Below the pieces are notes generated by a model that saw only the letters and a program-made list of their open reading frames with translations, had not been told where the DNA came from and did not search any database. A stretch of 64,000 bases of DNA. Origin: Paragyromitra xinjiangensis. Its lineage: Eukaryota; Ascomycota; Pezizomycetes; Pezizales; Discinaceae. Of this stretch, positions 1 to 9,485 are shown one piece after another (the first letter of the stretch is position 1; each line of letters opens with the position of its first letter). Location of the stretch: positions 744,001 to 808,000 of the forward strand of contig JBCAMK010000014.1 in assembly GCA_038503065.1 (NCBI GenBank), in the 5' to 3' direction. The translations under genes were made by a program, and so were the position numbers.

Positions 1-74
1 GACTACGCAGGCCCCAAGAAACAAAATATGGCCCCCTCAACGCTAAAGGGGCAAGAAGGGATTCATAAACTTAC

Positions 75-697
75 AGCAAAGCCAATTCCAAATCTCCGTG
101 AATCTTCGCCTTCAACTCAACATCTAATTCTAGATTCAAATCCAGTCGCAGTCTCAACGGCTTATCCTTCTTCCCGCTGCTCTGTGGCTGCTGCTGCTGC
201 TGCATCTGCATTTGCTGCATCTGTTGTTGCATCTGCTGCTGTTGCATCTGCTGCTGTTGCTGCTGCATCTGTTGCTCATGTTGTCGTTGCTGGAGCGCCT
301 GACCATCATCGGTCTCACTCTCCTCGAGAGCTGGGAGGGCTTTCTTCTTGCCTTTACCACGTCGGCGCCCGCCGCGACGTGAGCGCGAGCGTGTCGAAGT
401 TGCATCAGACTCTTCTTCATGTTCTGAGTGTGGGTCTGACGTCTCGCCCGAAGACTCGCCTTGCTTATCTGGGGGCGGTCTGGTTTTAGGGCGCCCTTGG
501 CGAGATTTCTCACGGGATTGTGCGCGCGATGGGGGTTTAGAAGTGGGTTTCTTCTTTTCGGGTTCTTTCTGGAGCTGAGACTCGGGGGCGGGAGATTCTT
601 CTCTGGTCTCGTTGTTATTAATTTCGGGGTTGTTATCTTCGGCGTTGTTATTTTCGGGATTGAAGGTCTCCGGCTTTGTTTCTTCGGCGGTTGACAT
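75..697 (-). CDS. Basic Q-rich protein with LRLRLDLN C-terminal motif (3' end outside window)
   Basis: I know no function for this protein. The ATG at 697 opens an acidic, Asn/Glu-rich start, then a Lys/Arg/Ser-rich middle with an RSRRGGRRRGKGKKK stretch that could bind nucleic acid or act as a nuclear signal. A polyglutamine/Met-Gln tract encoded by CAG/CAA repeats follows at about residues 138-170. The last coded segment is LRLRLDLNLELDVELKAK followed by IHGDLELALL. The reading frame meets a TAA at 71-73, but that stop lies inside a perfect GTAAGT donor (gct|gtaagt), so exon 1 most likely ends at 75 and a last tiny exon lies left of the window. The paralog at 5029-5510 has exactly this arrangement with its last exon visible. 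The frame, composition and paralogy make it a confident gene; its role is unknown. Confidence 0.8.
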
Positions 698-1874
698 GGT
701 TGGATTATTTTATCGAGTTCGAGTAGTTGGAAATTTGGTTGGATAGATGAAGCTCGCGATAGGACTCAATATTCTCTTTTCAGCAGTGAAACACAATTAT
801 TAGAGATGCACGCGCGAGAGGTAGGTACTGGCGAAGCTATATACCTCCACCCAAGTTCAGTACCTAAGGAACCTCCATCTACCCCAATTCAGGACCTTCG
901 CAGGTTTCTCGCAGGCGACGTCAATACTTCTAGTGATTTGTCGTGTTCTGCATCATTAGCCTTGTTTCTATTCCACATAATGCCACAGAGAATACTTAGA
1001 CACAAGGCTATTTTTCTCATCGGTAGATCAGTTCCCAGTTTCTCTTACCACATCAGTCGTCACCCAAGCTCCCCCTAGCTATCTAACCAAGTTCCAAGGT
1101 TTTTCTGCTTCGCCATCTACTTTGATGTTGGGCAAATTTACCCGCCCTTGTCGCTTGGCGGCCGTTGGCTGTGGCGTCAAATCGTTCCGCGCTGTCAACC
1201 CCACGTTTGTGTAGCTTCCTTGTTTGGCTTAAGAACTAACGATCTAGAAGTTATCGAAGGTGATCGACAAAAAGGTACGCAACCCTCCCCATCGCGATAC
1301 TCCGAGACACGGGTAATGATCTTGAGGCCTTTTTTCTTTCTTGATGTTCATGATTAGCGAGGCTGTGCCACGAGCAGCCGGTGAAGAGTGGCCAGTGAAG
1401 GTATTAAGCGCACACACTCCAACCGGCATCGGTATTGAACGCGCGCCGATTCCCAAGGGTGCGTCCCTGAGGGTCGTGAAGCGAGCTTCTTATTTTGTGA
1501 GGATGTGCAGCAAAGGAAAGAAATCTTGAGAAGAGATGATATCGTTCTGACGACAGAGTTCTTGATGTTTATGCTTCTGCTGCGCTTTTGGCTATCAAGT
1601 TTTGAGTTTTTTCTTCACTTTTTTTCTGTCTCACTTTGCAAATTATAGTGAAGTCGGGGCTGTAAGGTGTCACGCCCCAGAATGCCAGTTTTTATGGGAA
1701 TCAAATTCTTTATAAATGCCGTCCACTGTCGCCCGTTTGTCCCATATCTATCAAGCCAGAAGCTTACCTTACAATCTCACAACACTCATCACAACTTTCT
1801 ATATCGTCCTTTACCTAATATCAATCCATCCACTCTACAACCTTTATAAACGCACATACACCAGAAAAATCACA
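698..1874. other. Intergenic region between two divergent genes
   Basis: I see no convincing coding frame here; the short ORFs lack coding composition and splice support. It should contain both promoters: that of the minus-strand gene starting at 697 and that of the plus-strand gene starting at 1875. The last 130 bases before 1875 form a C/T/A-rich leader poor in G, typical of well-expressed fungal genes. Confidence 0.6.
1711..1717 (+). promoter_or_regulatory. TATA-like box (TATAAAT)
   Basis: TATAAAT lies 164 bases upstream of the ATG at 1875 and is followed by a long pyrimidine/adenine-rich leader, the usual arrangement in filamentous fungi. A second weaker match, TTTATAAA, sits near 1843-1850, but that is probably too close to the start codon. 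Confidence 0.4.
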
Positions 1875-2784
1875 ATGTCCGGAAGCCCACATGATCTCGA
1901 AGTTAAGGCCCCCGAGGCTCTTACTACCCATGAGGAACTCAAGCCCGAAGACTCCAAGAGCAACATGGGCTCTAGCTCCCATGGTTCTTCCCATGGTACC
2001 ACTATCACCGACCAGGAAGGTTTCAAGCACGGAAAGAACAAATTCGGCGAAACCCGAGAGGAGGAGACTAAGAGGATTGCCATCCACCTCAGTACTATTG
2101 TCGATAAGGCAATTGAGAGGATCCACCCATTCCTAGAGATGATCAAAACGGTTTGATACCCTCTGAGACATAGCTAAATTGATTCACACTTCAAATTCTG
2201 ACTCTATTTGTTCCAAATAAAGCACGTTGATAAAGCACGCCGTACCGAAAAAGATGATCTCGACGAAGAAGCTCTGGTCGAAAACCTTAGGCCATTGATT
2301 GAGAAGGGTACAGCCATCCTTCAAGAGACCTACGGAGCCATCAAGGCTGTTGATCCCGACGACAAGATTGCCCACGCTGCGCAGCACAGAGCAAAAGTCA
2401 GTGAAGCGACACCGGAGGAGCAGCACTTGGCACAGGGATTGGCAACGCTTGCCGGAGATGTCACCAAGGTGATCGAGGATGCGAAGGACTTGATCAAGGA
2501 TATGCCACATGCTCAGAACCAGCTAGGGCCGTTGTTGGAAATGTTCGGCGAACCATTGTTCCAGATTTTGGGCGCCGTTGGGATGCTCTTGAACGGTGTA
2601 CTTTCGCTTGTCGTGAACATTGTAAGTTCTTACTTGACCACCTTTTCAATAATATGTGACGCTAACATCCACATAGTTGGACGCCTTGGGCCTCGGTGGT
2701 ATCATCAGGGGTCTTATCAATGGTCTAGGAATTGGAAAGCTCCTCAAGGGTGTCGGTCTCGGAAAGTGGTTGGACCCGGCATAA
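1875..2784 (+). CDS. Conserved hypothetical 260-aa protein with hydrophobic glycine-rich tail
   Basis: Exons are 1875-2150, 2223-2621 and 2677-2784; both introns (72 and 55 nt) are phase 0. The first donor is a weak GTTTGA with a TCTGAC branch; the second is GTAAGT with GCTAAC and ACATAG. The N-terminal 90 residues are Ser/His/Glu-rich and polar. The middle is a charged helical region (for example DDLDEEALVENLRPLIEKG). The C-terminus turns hydrophobic and glycine-rich, with GAVGMLLNGVLSLVVNIL followed by repeated LGLGG / GLGIGKLLKG / GLGKWL motifs. Proteins with such a charged half plus LGLGGLL-type tail occur in many Pezizomycotina as uncharacterised proteins. There is no signal peptide. The tail may insert in or bind membranes; that is inference only. 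The start follows the TATA and CT-rich leader. Confidence 0.82.
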
Positions 2785-5028
2785 TTGCACACCTAATACA
2801 GGTTTTGCCAATTGGCACGAAATGGAGTTATGCAAGCCGGCTTTTCTTTTTATAATTCATGAGTTTCTTGATTGTATGAGTAGTAGTTATCTCTGTGTAT
2901 GATTAACGATACGACGTTATGAATATGGTATTGCCGGTTGCAAGGAGGGAATAAGAAATATATTGGATCATGAAACATAACTCGATCCCAAGACTCGTGA
3001 GGGGGAGAACGTGAATTTCCTGACGTCAGTAGATAGATAGATAGATATTTCATTCACGCTCCTGACATCAGTCATGCACTGCAATAAACTAGTATTGGAA
3101 GTAATCACCCCGCAAGAGAGCTCTACCCCAAAACCCTATTTAGAGCGAATCAACGTCGATTGCGAGACTACCCTTGGAAGTAGGTAGCCAATGTAGCTTC
3201 TAAAATCGTCACCGGTCTCGGATAAAAATGCCGAGTTGCGTGGTACATGAATAACCAGGTAGCGAAACCTGGGGCTGTGAACGGCCGTCAGGCCATAAAA
3301 GCTCTACGCTGACATCACTAGCCATCAGCTAGAAGATAGAGCTCAATCTTTAAGACTTTCGATTGATGTCCCTATCCGTGAAGCTGCTGTAATTGGTGAG
3401 TTGGTCAGGAGAATTGAGAGTAAGCTGTCTGAGGAGCGAAAGGTTGGAAGGATCATGCGGTACAAGCCAGCCAATTTTTGTGGGCGCGATACGCAGCAAC
3501 GGAGGGCCCACACCAAAATCGAAGACTGGATCAACAAGATCAAGTTCCCAGAGAAGGGCTCAGAAGATCAGACTGGCGAGAGCATAACAGGAGAATCTGG
3601 ATACCAGGTCCGATAGATTCAGATCCTAAAGGTTGGAAGATTTTTGACACCTGGTTTCGCTGTCCAGGGATCTGACCAAATTTTCCAGCCGGTAGTACCT
3701 ATCTACTATCGCAAGCTCGTCTAGGTAAAAAAATCACAAGGAAGAATGATCCTCTCATATTACAGTGAGGTCTTCTACGCCGAGATTTAAAAACAAAATC
3801 TACTACATGTATAAAACCAATCAGCAGGAGCGGTCTACAACAAAATATCGTCAATAAACTACAAAGAGTTCGATCACTACAAGATTTTTCCTCAAGTAAG
3901 GGATGTTTAAACTAGCTCATAAGTCAGATAACCCCGTCCTTGCACTGGTAAACCCTGTTGATATGATAAGGGAGAGAGTTTTGTGCCAATTCTCCAGAAG
4001 CATACAGTTAAATTAAATACAGCTCTCTATGCGTTGAAACTCTCTGTAGCACCCTGTGGCTTCATTCAACCCCGCATGTTCCTTCTAACGACCACGCGGA
4101 CTGGTCCCACCCAAAGGTGACCCTAAGCAACTCGCCAGATAAAGTCTTGGCACCAGAGTGATAATCCATGAAGGAGACACCAACCCGTCCATATATCAGG
4201 GAAACTATCTCTAACTGTAACCCACAACGAAGCTATCTTAGTGAGAACTTTTGGGCAGAAAACGACTCAGGAACAGTATGTTGGAAGAAATTGACTTCAC
4301 AGCTGGTTGTGTTTTTAACTTTCCAGTCCGATTTTGAATCCAGCTAGTTGGATTCTAAACAGGACTAGCTGTCGGTGAACAATTGTAAGGACTTGTTTCA
4401 ATGCTTCAGTTGGCAGCAAGGCGCCTAGGTTCGAGTTGTACGAAGTCCTAAGAGTTGCATTGCAATATTCTCTCAGTTGGCGTATCTATGGTTAACGTTT
4501 GGTAGGCTTCGGTGGCTGCGTACCGAGGAAGTTCGAGGAAGTAACCTTGCTGCTACCACACTTAGGCCCACGGCTGGGTCCTGCGGGCGTGGAGAGCGCA
4601 GCTCTATTGACTGTATAATGGAGTCCCCACAGATAACAGTATCACTTGAGAGTACGTTACGGCTAAGACAAAAATATCAAGTAGCTATGCAGAATGTTTA
4701 ACAATCAGAAGCCTCTGATCACTTCTCATGTTCTAATCGTAAGATAGTAGAATATTGATAACACAAACAAACTGTACATGAAAACCTACAAAAATTAAAA
4801 CCCCATACCCAAATCATAACAAAATCATATCCCAAAAATAATCCCAACACAAACCTCTGATATAAACAATGCTCGGATCAAAGCCAGTCACCAGGCTGGG
4901 GGGAGAACCGCAACCCACAGATGCTTTCTTGGAGAAAGAAACGAAAGCTCGTTGAATCCGATAGTATAAGTGAACGACTCGACATATGTCACTGTCTAGC
5001 GTTCACTAACCCCTAGGGACCAGAGGGA
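2785..5028. other. Gene-poor region with one gene relic
   Basis: No intact gene is visible. A coding-like frame without a start occurs at 3311-3616 (listed separately). A short GATA-type microsatellite (agatagatagatagata) lies near 3033-3048. The rest is AT-rich, stop-rich DNA with no repeats I can pair inside the window. Confidence 0.55.
3311..3616 (+). pseudogene. Coding-like relic without start codon
   Basis: One open frame of about 100 codons runs from near 3311 to a TAG ending at 3616. Its composition is typical of a soluble helical protein, with stretches such as ELVRRIESKLSEERKVGRIM and TKIEDWINKIKFPEKG, rich in Lys, Glu, Arg and Ile. There is no ATG upstream in this frame before stops, no clear splice acceptor, and the next 100 bases contain stops in the same frame. 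It could be an internal exon of a decayed gene or of one whose other exons I cannot recognise. I do not recognise the family. Confidence 0.3.
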
Positions 5029-5510
5029 TCAGTTTCTAAGAACTTGAGTTGGTTCAGTTAGGCCATGGAGAAGTTAGGTATAGAGTAATCAACTCACAGC
5101 AAAGAAAGCTCAAGATCACCGTGGATCTTCGCATGGAGCTCTACGTGGATATCGATATTTAAGTCTAACCTCAATCGCAAAGTATCAGATCTCTTGTTGC
5201 CGCCGCCGCCGCCAGTCGCTCCACCCGCAGCATTACCAAGAGCGCCTGTGACTGCACCACCGAGGTTTTGAGCGGTATCAGTAACTGCGCCTGTTGTTTG
5301 TGACAACTGGTTCCCAGCACCTCCACCTCCTAGACCACCTAGTAATCCTTGTTGCTGTTGCTGTTGCCCACCACCTTGTGCGTTCTTCTTTGCTCTTCGT
5401 CTACTACGTCCGCGGTTGTTTCGTCGGGGGGGAGGTGAACCGAAATCGGTTTCTGTGGCTGAAACCTCACCATCAGATTCAGTTATCTGCTTTTTCCCGT
5501 CGCCAGCCAT
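5029..5510 (-). CDS. Small basic Gly/Gln-rich protein with LRLRLDLN C-terminal motif
   Basis: Exon 1 is 5510-5098 and exon 2 is only 7 nt (5035-5029). The 62-nt intron starts with GTGAGT, has two CCTAAC-type branch candidates and ends TTCTTAG. Splicing replaces the apparent in-frame TGA, which is part of the donor, and gives the C-terminus ...ELSLLN, 139 aa in total. The protein starts with an acidic Ser/Thr/Glu segment, then a basic RGRSRRRAKK stretch, polyglutamine, a Gly-rich part (GLLGGLGGGGAG), a low-complexity Gly/Ala region, and the motif LRLRLDLNIDIHVELHAK + IHGDLELSLL. The final motif matches the protein at 75-697 almost residue for residue, so the two are paralogs about 4.3 kb apart on the same strand. 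The function is unknown; the conserved tail is presumably the functional or structured part. Confidence 0.8.
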
Positions 5511-6546
5511 GATGTTTGTTTTAGTTGTGCTTGATAATGAGGTAGAACGAGTGATTTGCGGTGGCTAAGGCGAAGAAAATTATGAAGGACGATGAGATTT
5601 TCCGTAAAACTATGCTCAGACACGTTGAATGGGGGGACAGGACAGCTCTTAAGGGAAATATTCTGCTAGAGTTCTAATTTGAAGCCACCGAATTCCCTGA
5701 TTTTATGGCTCTCCACTTTTTGTAACTAGCTCCTACTTAGTTACGTTTCTCCCCCACCCCCGTATACGAATTACCATGGCCTGTCGGGTTGGATCGTCAG
5801 TGGTCCATTTTCGTCATATCACTCGTAATCAAAGCGTGAAGTTATCCACGCCCTAAAATCCCTGGAAAAGACTTAGAAGGCCTGGAAATACTTATTGCGT
5901 CAGCCTATCTGTCTATCGTGTGGGGCGTTACATCACAGTTGAGGCTTGAGGGCATGGGTACTTCTCGAAGATCGACGTATCTCATGTGAATAATCGACAC
6001 TCGTTTCCATAGTAAAATTCTCTCTGCTAAATTAAACGGTTTTGGCGGTTGATGGCGGTGCGACGTTCGCCCCTGCTAATGACGTTGATTAGCGTCAAAG
6101 GCTGACAGCTGCAGGCAACGCCACAAAGCCAAGACCAACGACATGGAGAAGCTTCCAAGAAACTTCCCGACTAGCGGCCGGGCCGAATCCCTGGAATTTG
6201 TTACCCGGAAAAGGAGGTATCGGGATTGTTCGGTCAAAAGCCTTAGGTTATCGAGCAGTTGGGCATAGCTCGGTATTGAACTTCCGTAAGATGATCACAG
6301 TCAGTACCATTCTTAACGTATGTTACTACTTCTCCAGCCACATGTAATTCTAACTTCACGCATACCAAGCTTTTATTAGCCAGCTTGACAATTTCGTAAG
6401 CTTGTTTCCAAAGAATTGCCAAATGCCTTACAATCTAAGCTCCCTGCTTCCTCAAATGTCCCTTCGACGCACTTGTAGTGAAACAACTCCTGCCTTCCCA
6501 CGTTGGAAGTAGTAACCTACGATTGGTGTTTCCCCGAATCCTCATA
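5511..6546. other. Intergenic region between divergent genes
   Basis: No supported gene. It must hold the promoters of the minus gene at 5510 and the plus gene at 6547. An ATG at 6423 opens a 29-codon frame that ends at a stop inside the next gene's leader; it could be an upstream ORF. Confidence 0.5.
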
Positions 6547-7170
6547 ATGATCGGCCTCCTTACCATAATGGCCATTCCCGTAACTATCAGTGTTGCCCAA
6601 GGAATCAAAGGCGACGGAAAAAAAGATGCACCCGAGCTACCTCCATACTTCACACTTTTCTCCGAATGCAAGCAAAGCGTATTCTTAAACCGAAAGCAAG
6701 TAGTCCTCCGAGATAAAAAGGTAAACCTACCCCTCTACTTCCTTCAAACCACCAATACTAACCACTATACCTCGATCTAGGTCTTCCTCAAAACCACCGA
6801 CTTAGAAGGTCACCCTTTCGGCGGTTACATCCGACCTTTCATAGACTCCGAAGTCAGGGCCTTAGTCACCACGACGAGCTTCGACCCACCTGCATTAGGT
6901 TGGGTATATATCGACAAATCCACCCGAGAAGTCAAATACGGAACCCGGGTTGATGCTAGCGAAGGCATCCACGGTAATTTCACATACGACGACTTCGGAC
7001 TAAACCTAGAAAACCGATACAATTTCCTCGCAGTGCAAGAAGAGGATGGTGAATGGGCACTGTACAGCGAGGAGAAAGACGGGACATTGGAAAGCGTGAA
7101 AGGCAAACAGACTGCTCAAGTGAGACTTGTACAAGAGGCTATTGAAGAGTTAATTCCAACAAAAAAGTAG
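6547..7170 (+). CDS. Putative secreted protein of unknown function, 187 aa
   Basis: Exon 1 is 6547-6720, then a 60-nt phase-0 intron (GTAAAC...ACTAAC...ATCTAG), then exon 2 at 6781-7170. The ATG at 6547 was chosen because it places a hydrophobic signal-peptide-like segment (MIGLLTIMAIPVTISVAQG) at the very N-terminus; the frame stays open upstream without a better ATG. The mature part is polar and carries the pattern WVYIDKSTREVKYG, then a Phe/Tyr/Asp-rich stretch and EEDGEWALYSEEKDG. That Trp-x-Tyr-Ile-Asp...Val-Lys-Tyr-Gly and Trp-Ala-Leu-Tyr arrangement is, from memory, found in a family of secreted fungal proteins with no known function. It is followed convergently by a decayed minus-strand gene. 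Confidence 0.72.
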
Positions 7171-7296
7171 TAGATAGGAGATATCTAGTTTTTATGATTA
7201 CGATTTATTTGCGTTTTCTGTTTCGTTAGGGGGTTTCGGCGTGCATAGAATTAGCAAGTTGTACTTAAACAAACCAATACCAGACAGCAACAACCC

Positions 7297-8408
7297 CTAC
7301 AAAATCAAATCGACCAAGATGCCCCGAACTGCATGGGCAAGACTAAGCCGGTCATCGCTCCTTAATAGGTTGTAAGCTCTGCTCCTCTTAATTTCCATCG
7401 ACTCCTTAGGCACTTGACCGCTGTATATAGCCCCGATATACCCAGCGGACAAAGTCGCACATTCAAGGTACACCAATGCCAGATTCGTATCAACCCGAAG
7501 CATATAAGCCTGAGCATAGCTAATTAGCACCATTCACAACTAGCAGAGGACCGTTCCACCGACCGTCTGATGCTGAGGCCTCCAATGTCTCCAATAACTA
7601 CGCCTATTGTAAAGCACTGCAAACAGCTCACCAGCAGTACACGCCAACTCATCCTCTCCTTCCCGCGTTTCCTATTCATCATCAGCATACCCAATAACTA
7701 GCTAGATAAAACAACACCCACCCAAAAACTCAACACCACCAATTTCATCCTCGCATCAGGAACCGGGAACAGTTCCGCTTCTCCTATAGCAGCCCTATAA
7801 ACAATCCGAGTACACCACGATTTTACCTTATAGCGATTCTTAACATTCAAGACCAAGTTGAAAGTTTCACTACACCAAACGTCAACAGACCAACTCTAGC
7901 GTACTTAAACTGACGGAATAAAAGCCACAAACCAAGCCCTAGGTCCAGCAGGCCACACATCAGACGACGTAGACCAAACAGAGTCCACAAAACTCATAAC
8001 CACAAACTCTGTAGCAATCCGTGGCTGAGCCCCTAAAGCCACCGCTAACCCATCATAGGACTCAAGTGCCGCAAGTACCCTATCATAGAATACCCAAAAC
8101 GGGTTCTCCTCATCCAGGGTAAAAAAGCCCTGAAGCGTGTCGGCAGTATCGATATCGTAGCCATTAGATAAATAACGGTTATAAGGCTGTCTATTGTCAT
8201 CATCACTCCCCATCGGGACGACTTCTTCAATTCTCAGGTCAGACAGCCCAACTACTCTCAGCGCTGCACGCTGAGCTGGCCCCCAGAGCAGCGTTAACTT
8301 TGTTGTCGCCGTTTGCCCGAGGTAGACATTAGTAAGTAGATCTTCGATGGAACCAGGCTCGATATCCAGTGGGATTTTCGCCGCTAATGAAGACATATCG
8401 AAAGCCAT
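7297..8408 (-). pseudogene. Decayed gene with several in-frame stops and a frameshift
   Basis: An open frame begins at the ATG at 8408 (the frame is open to 8561) and runs 168 codons to ...VAFIPSV. It then meets TAA and TAG codons only four codons apart, but the same frame continues with coding-like sequence for about 70 codons (VLNVKNRYKVKSWCTRIVYR and further) to another TAG. After a frame change it resumes as ELACTAGELFAVLYNRRSYW, two more stops, and a final 78-codon stretch ending at 7297. No introns can explain all interruptions. Composition is typical of a globular protein with many Trp. I do not recognise the family. It looks like a recently inactivated single-exon gene, read with moderate confidence. 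Confidence 0.6.
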
Positions 8409-8625
8409 TACTCTAACCAACGTTAGCAGATTATGCGGCGCGGTTAGCCGTGGACGAAGGTTTGTTGTAGCTTTACAATCGAAAACGACAGTGGAGAAGA
8501 GGGGACGAAATGCAAGGAATACGAGACTGGGAGATCCCATAGAAAGTACATGTAATATCATTATAACTTACTACTAGATACGATTAGCGGATAATCCAAA
8601 GAGGCAAAAAGTAAGCTCGGTAGAC

Positions 8626-8958
8626 CTATGCTTGATTTCTTTGCTTGGCAGACTTGATAAGAATCTTTCGAGTGCTATTCCACGACCAAAATACCTGCAT
8701 AGCACCATCCAAAATATTCTTTCTCGAGCTCTCATTCATCTCAGTCATAATTCTGCAACTGTCACTTACTTCCTTTCTAAATCTGCTCGCATACTCCAAG
8801 TTCTCCCTTCCATCGTATGAGGATCCCGGTAGACCAAGCACTACAAATCGATCACCACACCCTAAGCTAGATGCGAGAAATTCACTGACGTTATCCACTA
8901 CGATATATCCGGCGAAAGGGCCAGAAAGAAACTCTTCTGAATCCCCACCATCATTCAT
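8626..8958 (-). CDS. Hypothetical small protein, 110 aa
   Basis: A single open frame starts at the ATG at 8958 and ends at 8626. It begins MNDGGDSEEFLSGPFAGYIV and ends with a basic helical part (SARKNILDGAM-like, then STRKILIKSAKQRNQA). There is no signal peptide, membrane segment or family I recognise. It lies about 220 bp upstream of the decayed gene at 7297-8408 on the same strand, so it might be a leftover N-terminal part of that locus rather than a separate gene. No intron signals are evident. Confidence 0.35.
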   Translation of the reverse strand: MNDGGDSEEFLSGPFAGYIVVDNVSEFLASSLGCGDRFVVLGLPGSSYDGRENLEYASRFRKEVSDSCRIMTEMNESSRKNILDGAMQVFWSWNSTRKILIKSAKQRNQA

Positions 8959-9485
8959 ATTTCAAAAACTGATAACCTTTTATCTATATCTGCCTCTTAC
9001 CAGGCAATAACCGTACTAATACAAAAGCCGGTTACATACCAGATCCTGGAAATTAAAAAAAACAAATGATTCCTCCCCTAATGTCCCAAACAAACGGAAA
9101 TTCGTATCGAAGATAACGCAAGAACTAAGTGGTATAGAAGGAGCACGAAAACAAACAAGAAAACATGCTAAAATTAACTTGAACGTCTTAAACTATCCCC
9201 GACCTCCACATAGCATGCACAAATCCCATAAAACCCCCCTAACAAATTAAAGAGAAGAGATTAGAGGAAAAGAAAACCGACCCACCAAAAGTACGCCTCA
9301 CTTGCCAGAAAAAAGGAAATGAAGCCACATCAAAACTTAATGGTGCCATAACAAAAAGAGAGAAATAACAATTGCTGATTCGTTTGGCCTCATAATACCC
9401 TTGCTCTCACATAACATCACCCACTACCCATAATAACCCTTTTAACCGGACCCCCTGATACAAATGTGTAAGTTGCCCGTGGAAG
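8959..9485. other. Intergenic, A-rich on the plus strand
   Basis: No gene seen. The A-rich plus strand is T-rich in the direction of the minus-strand J-domain gene and fits that gene's 3' untranslated region. Confidence 0.5.
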
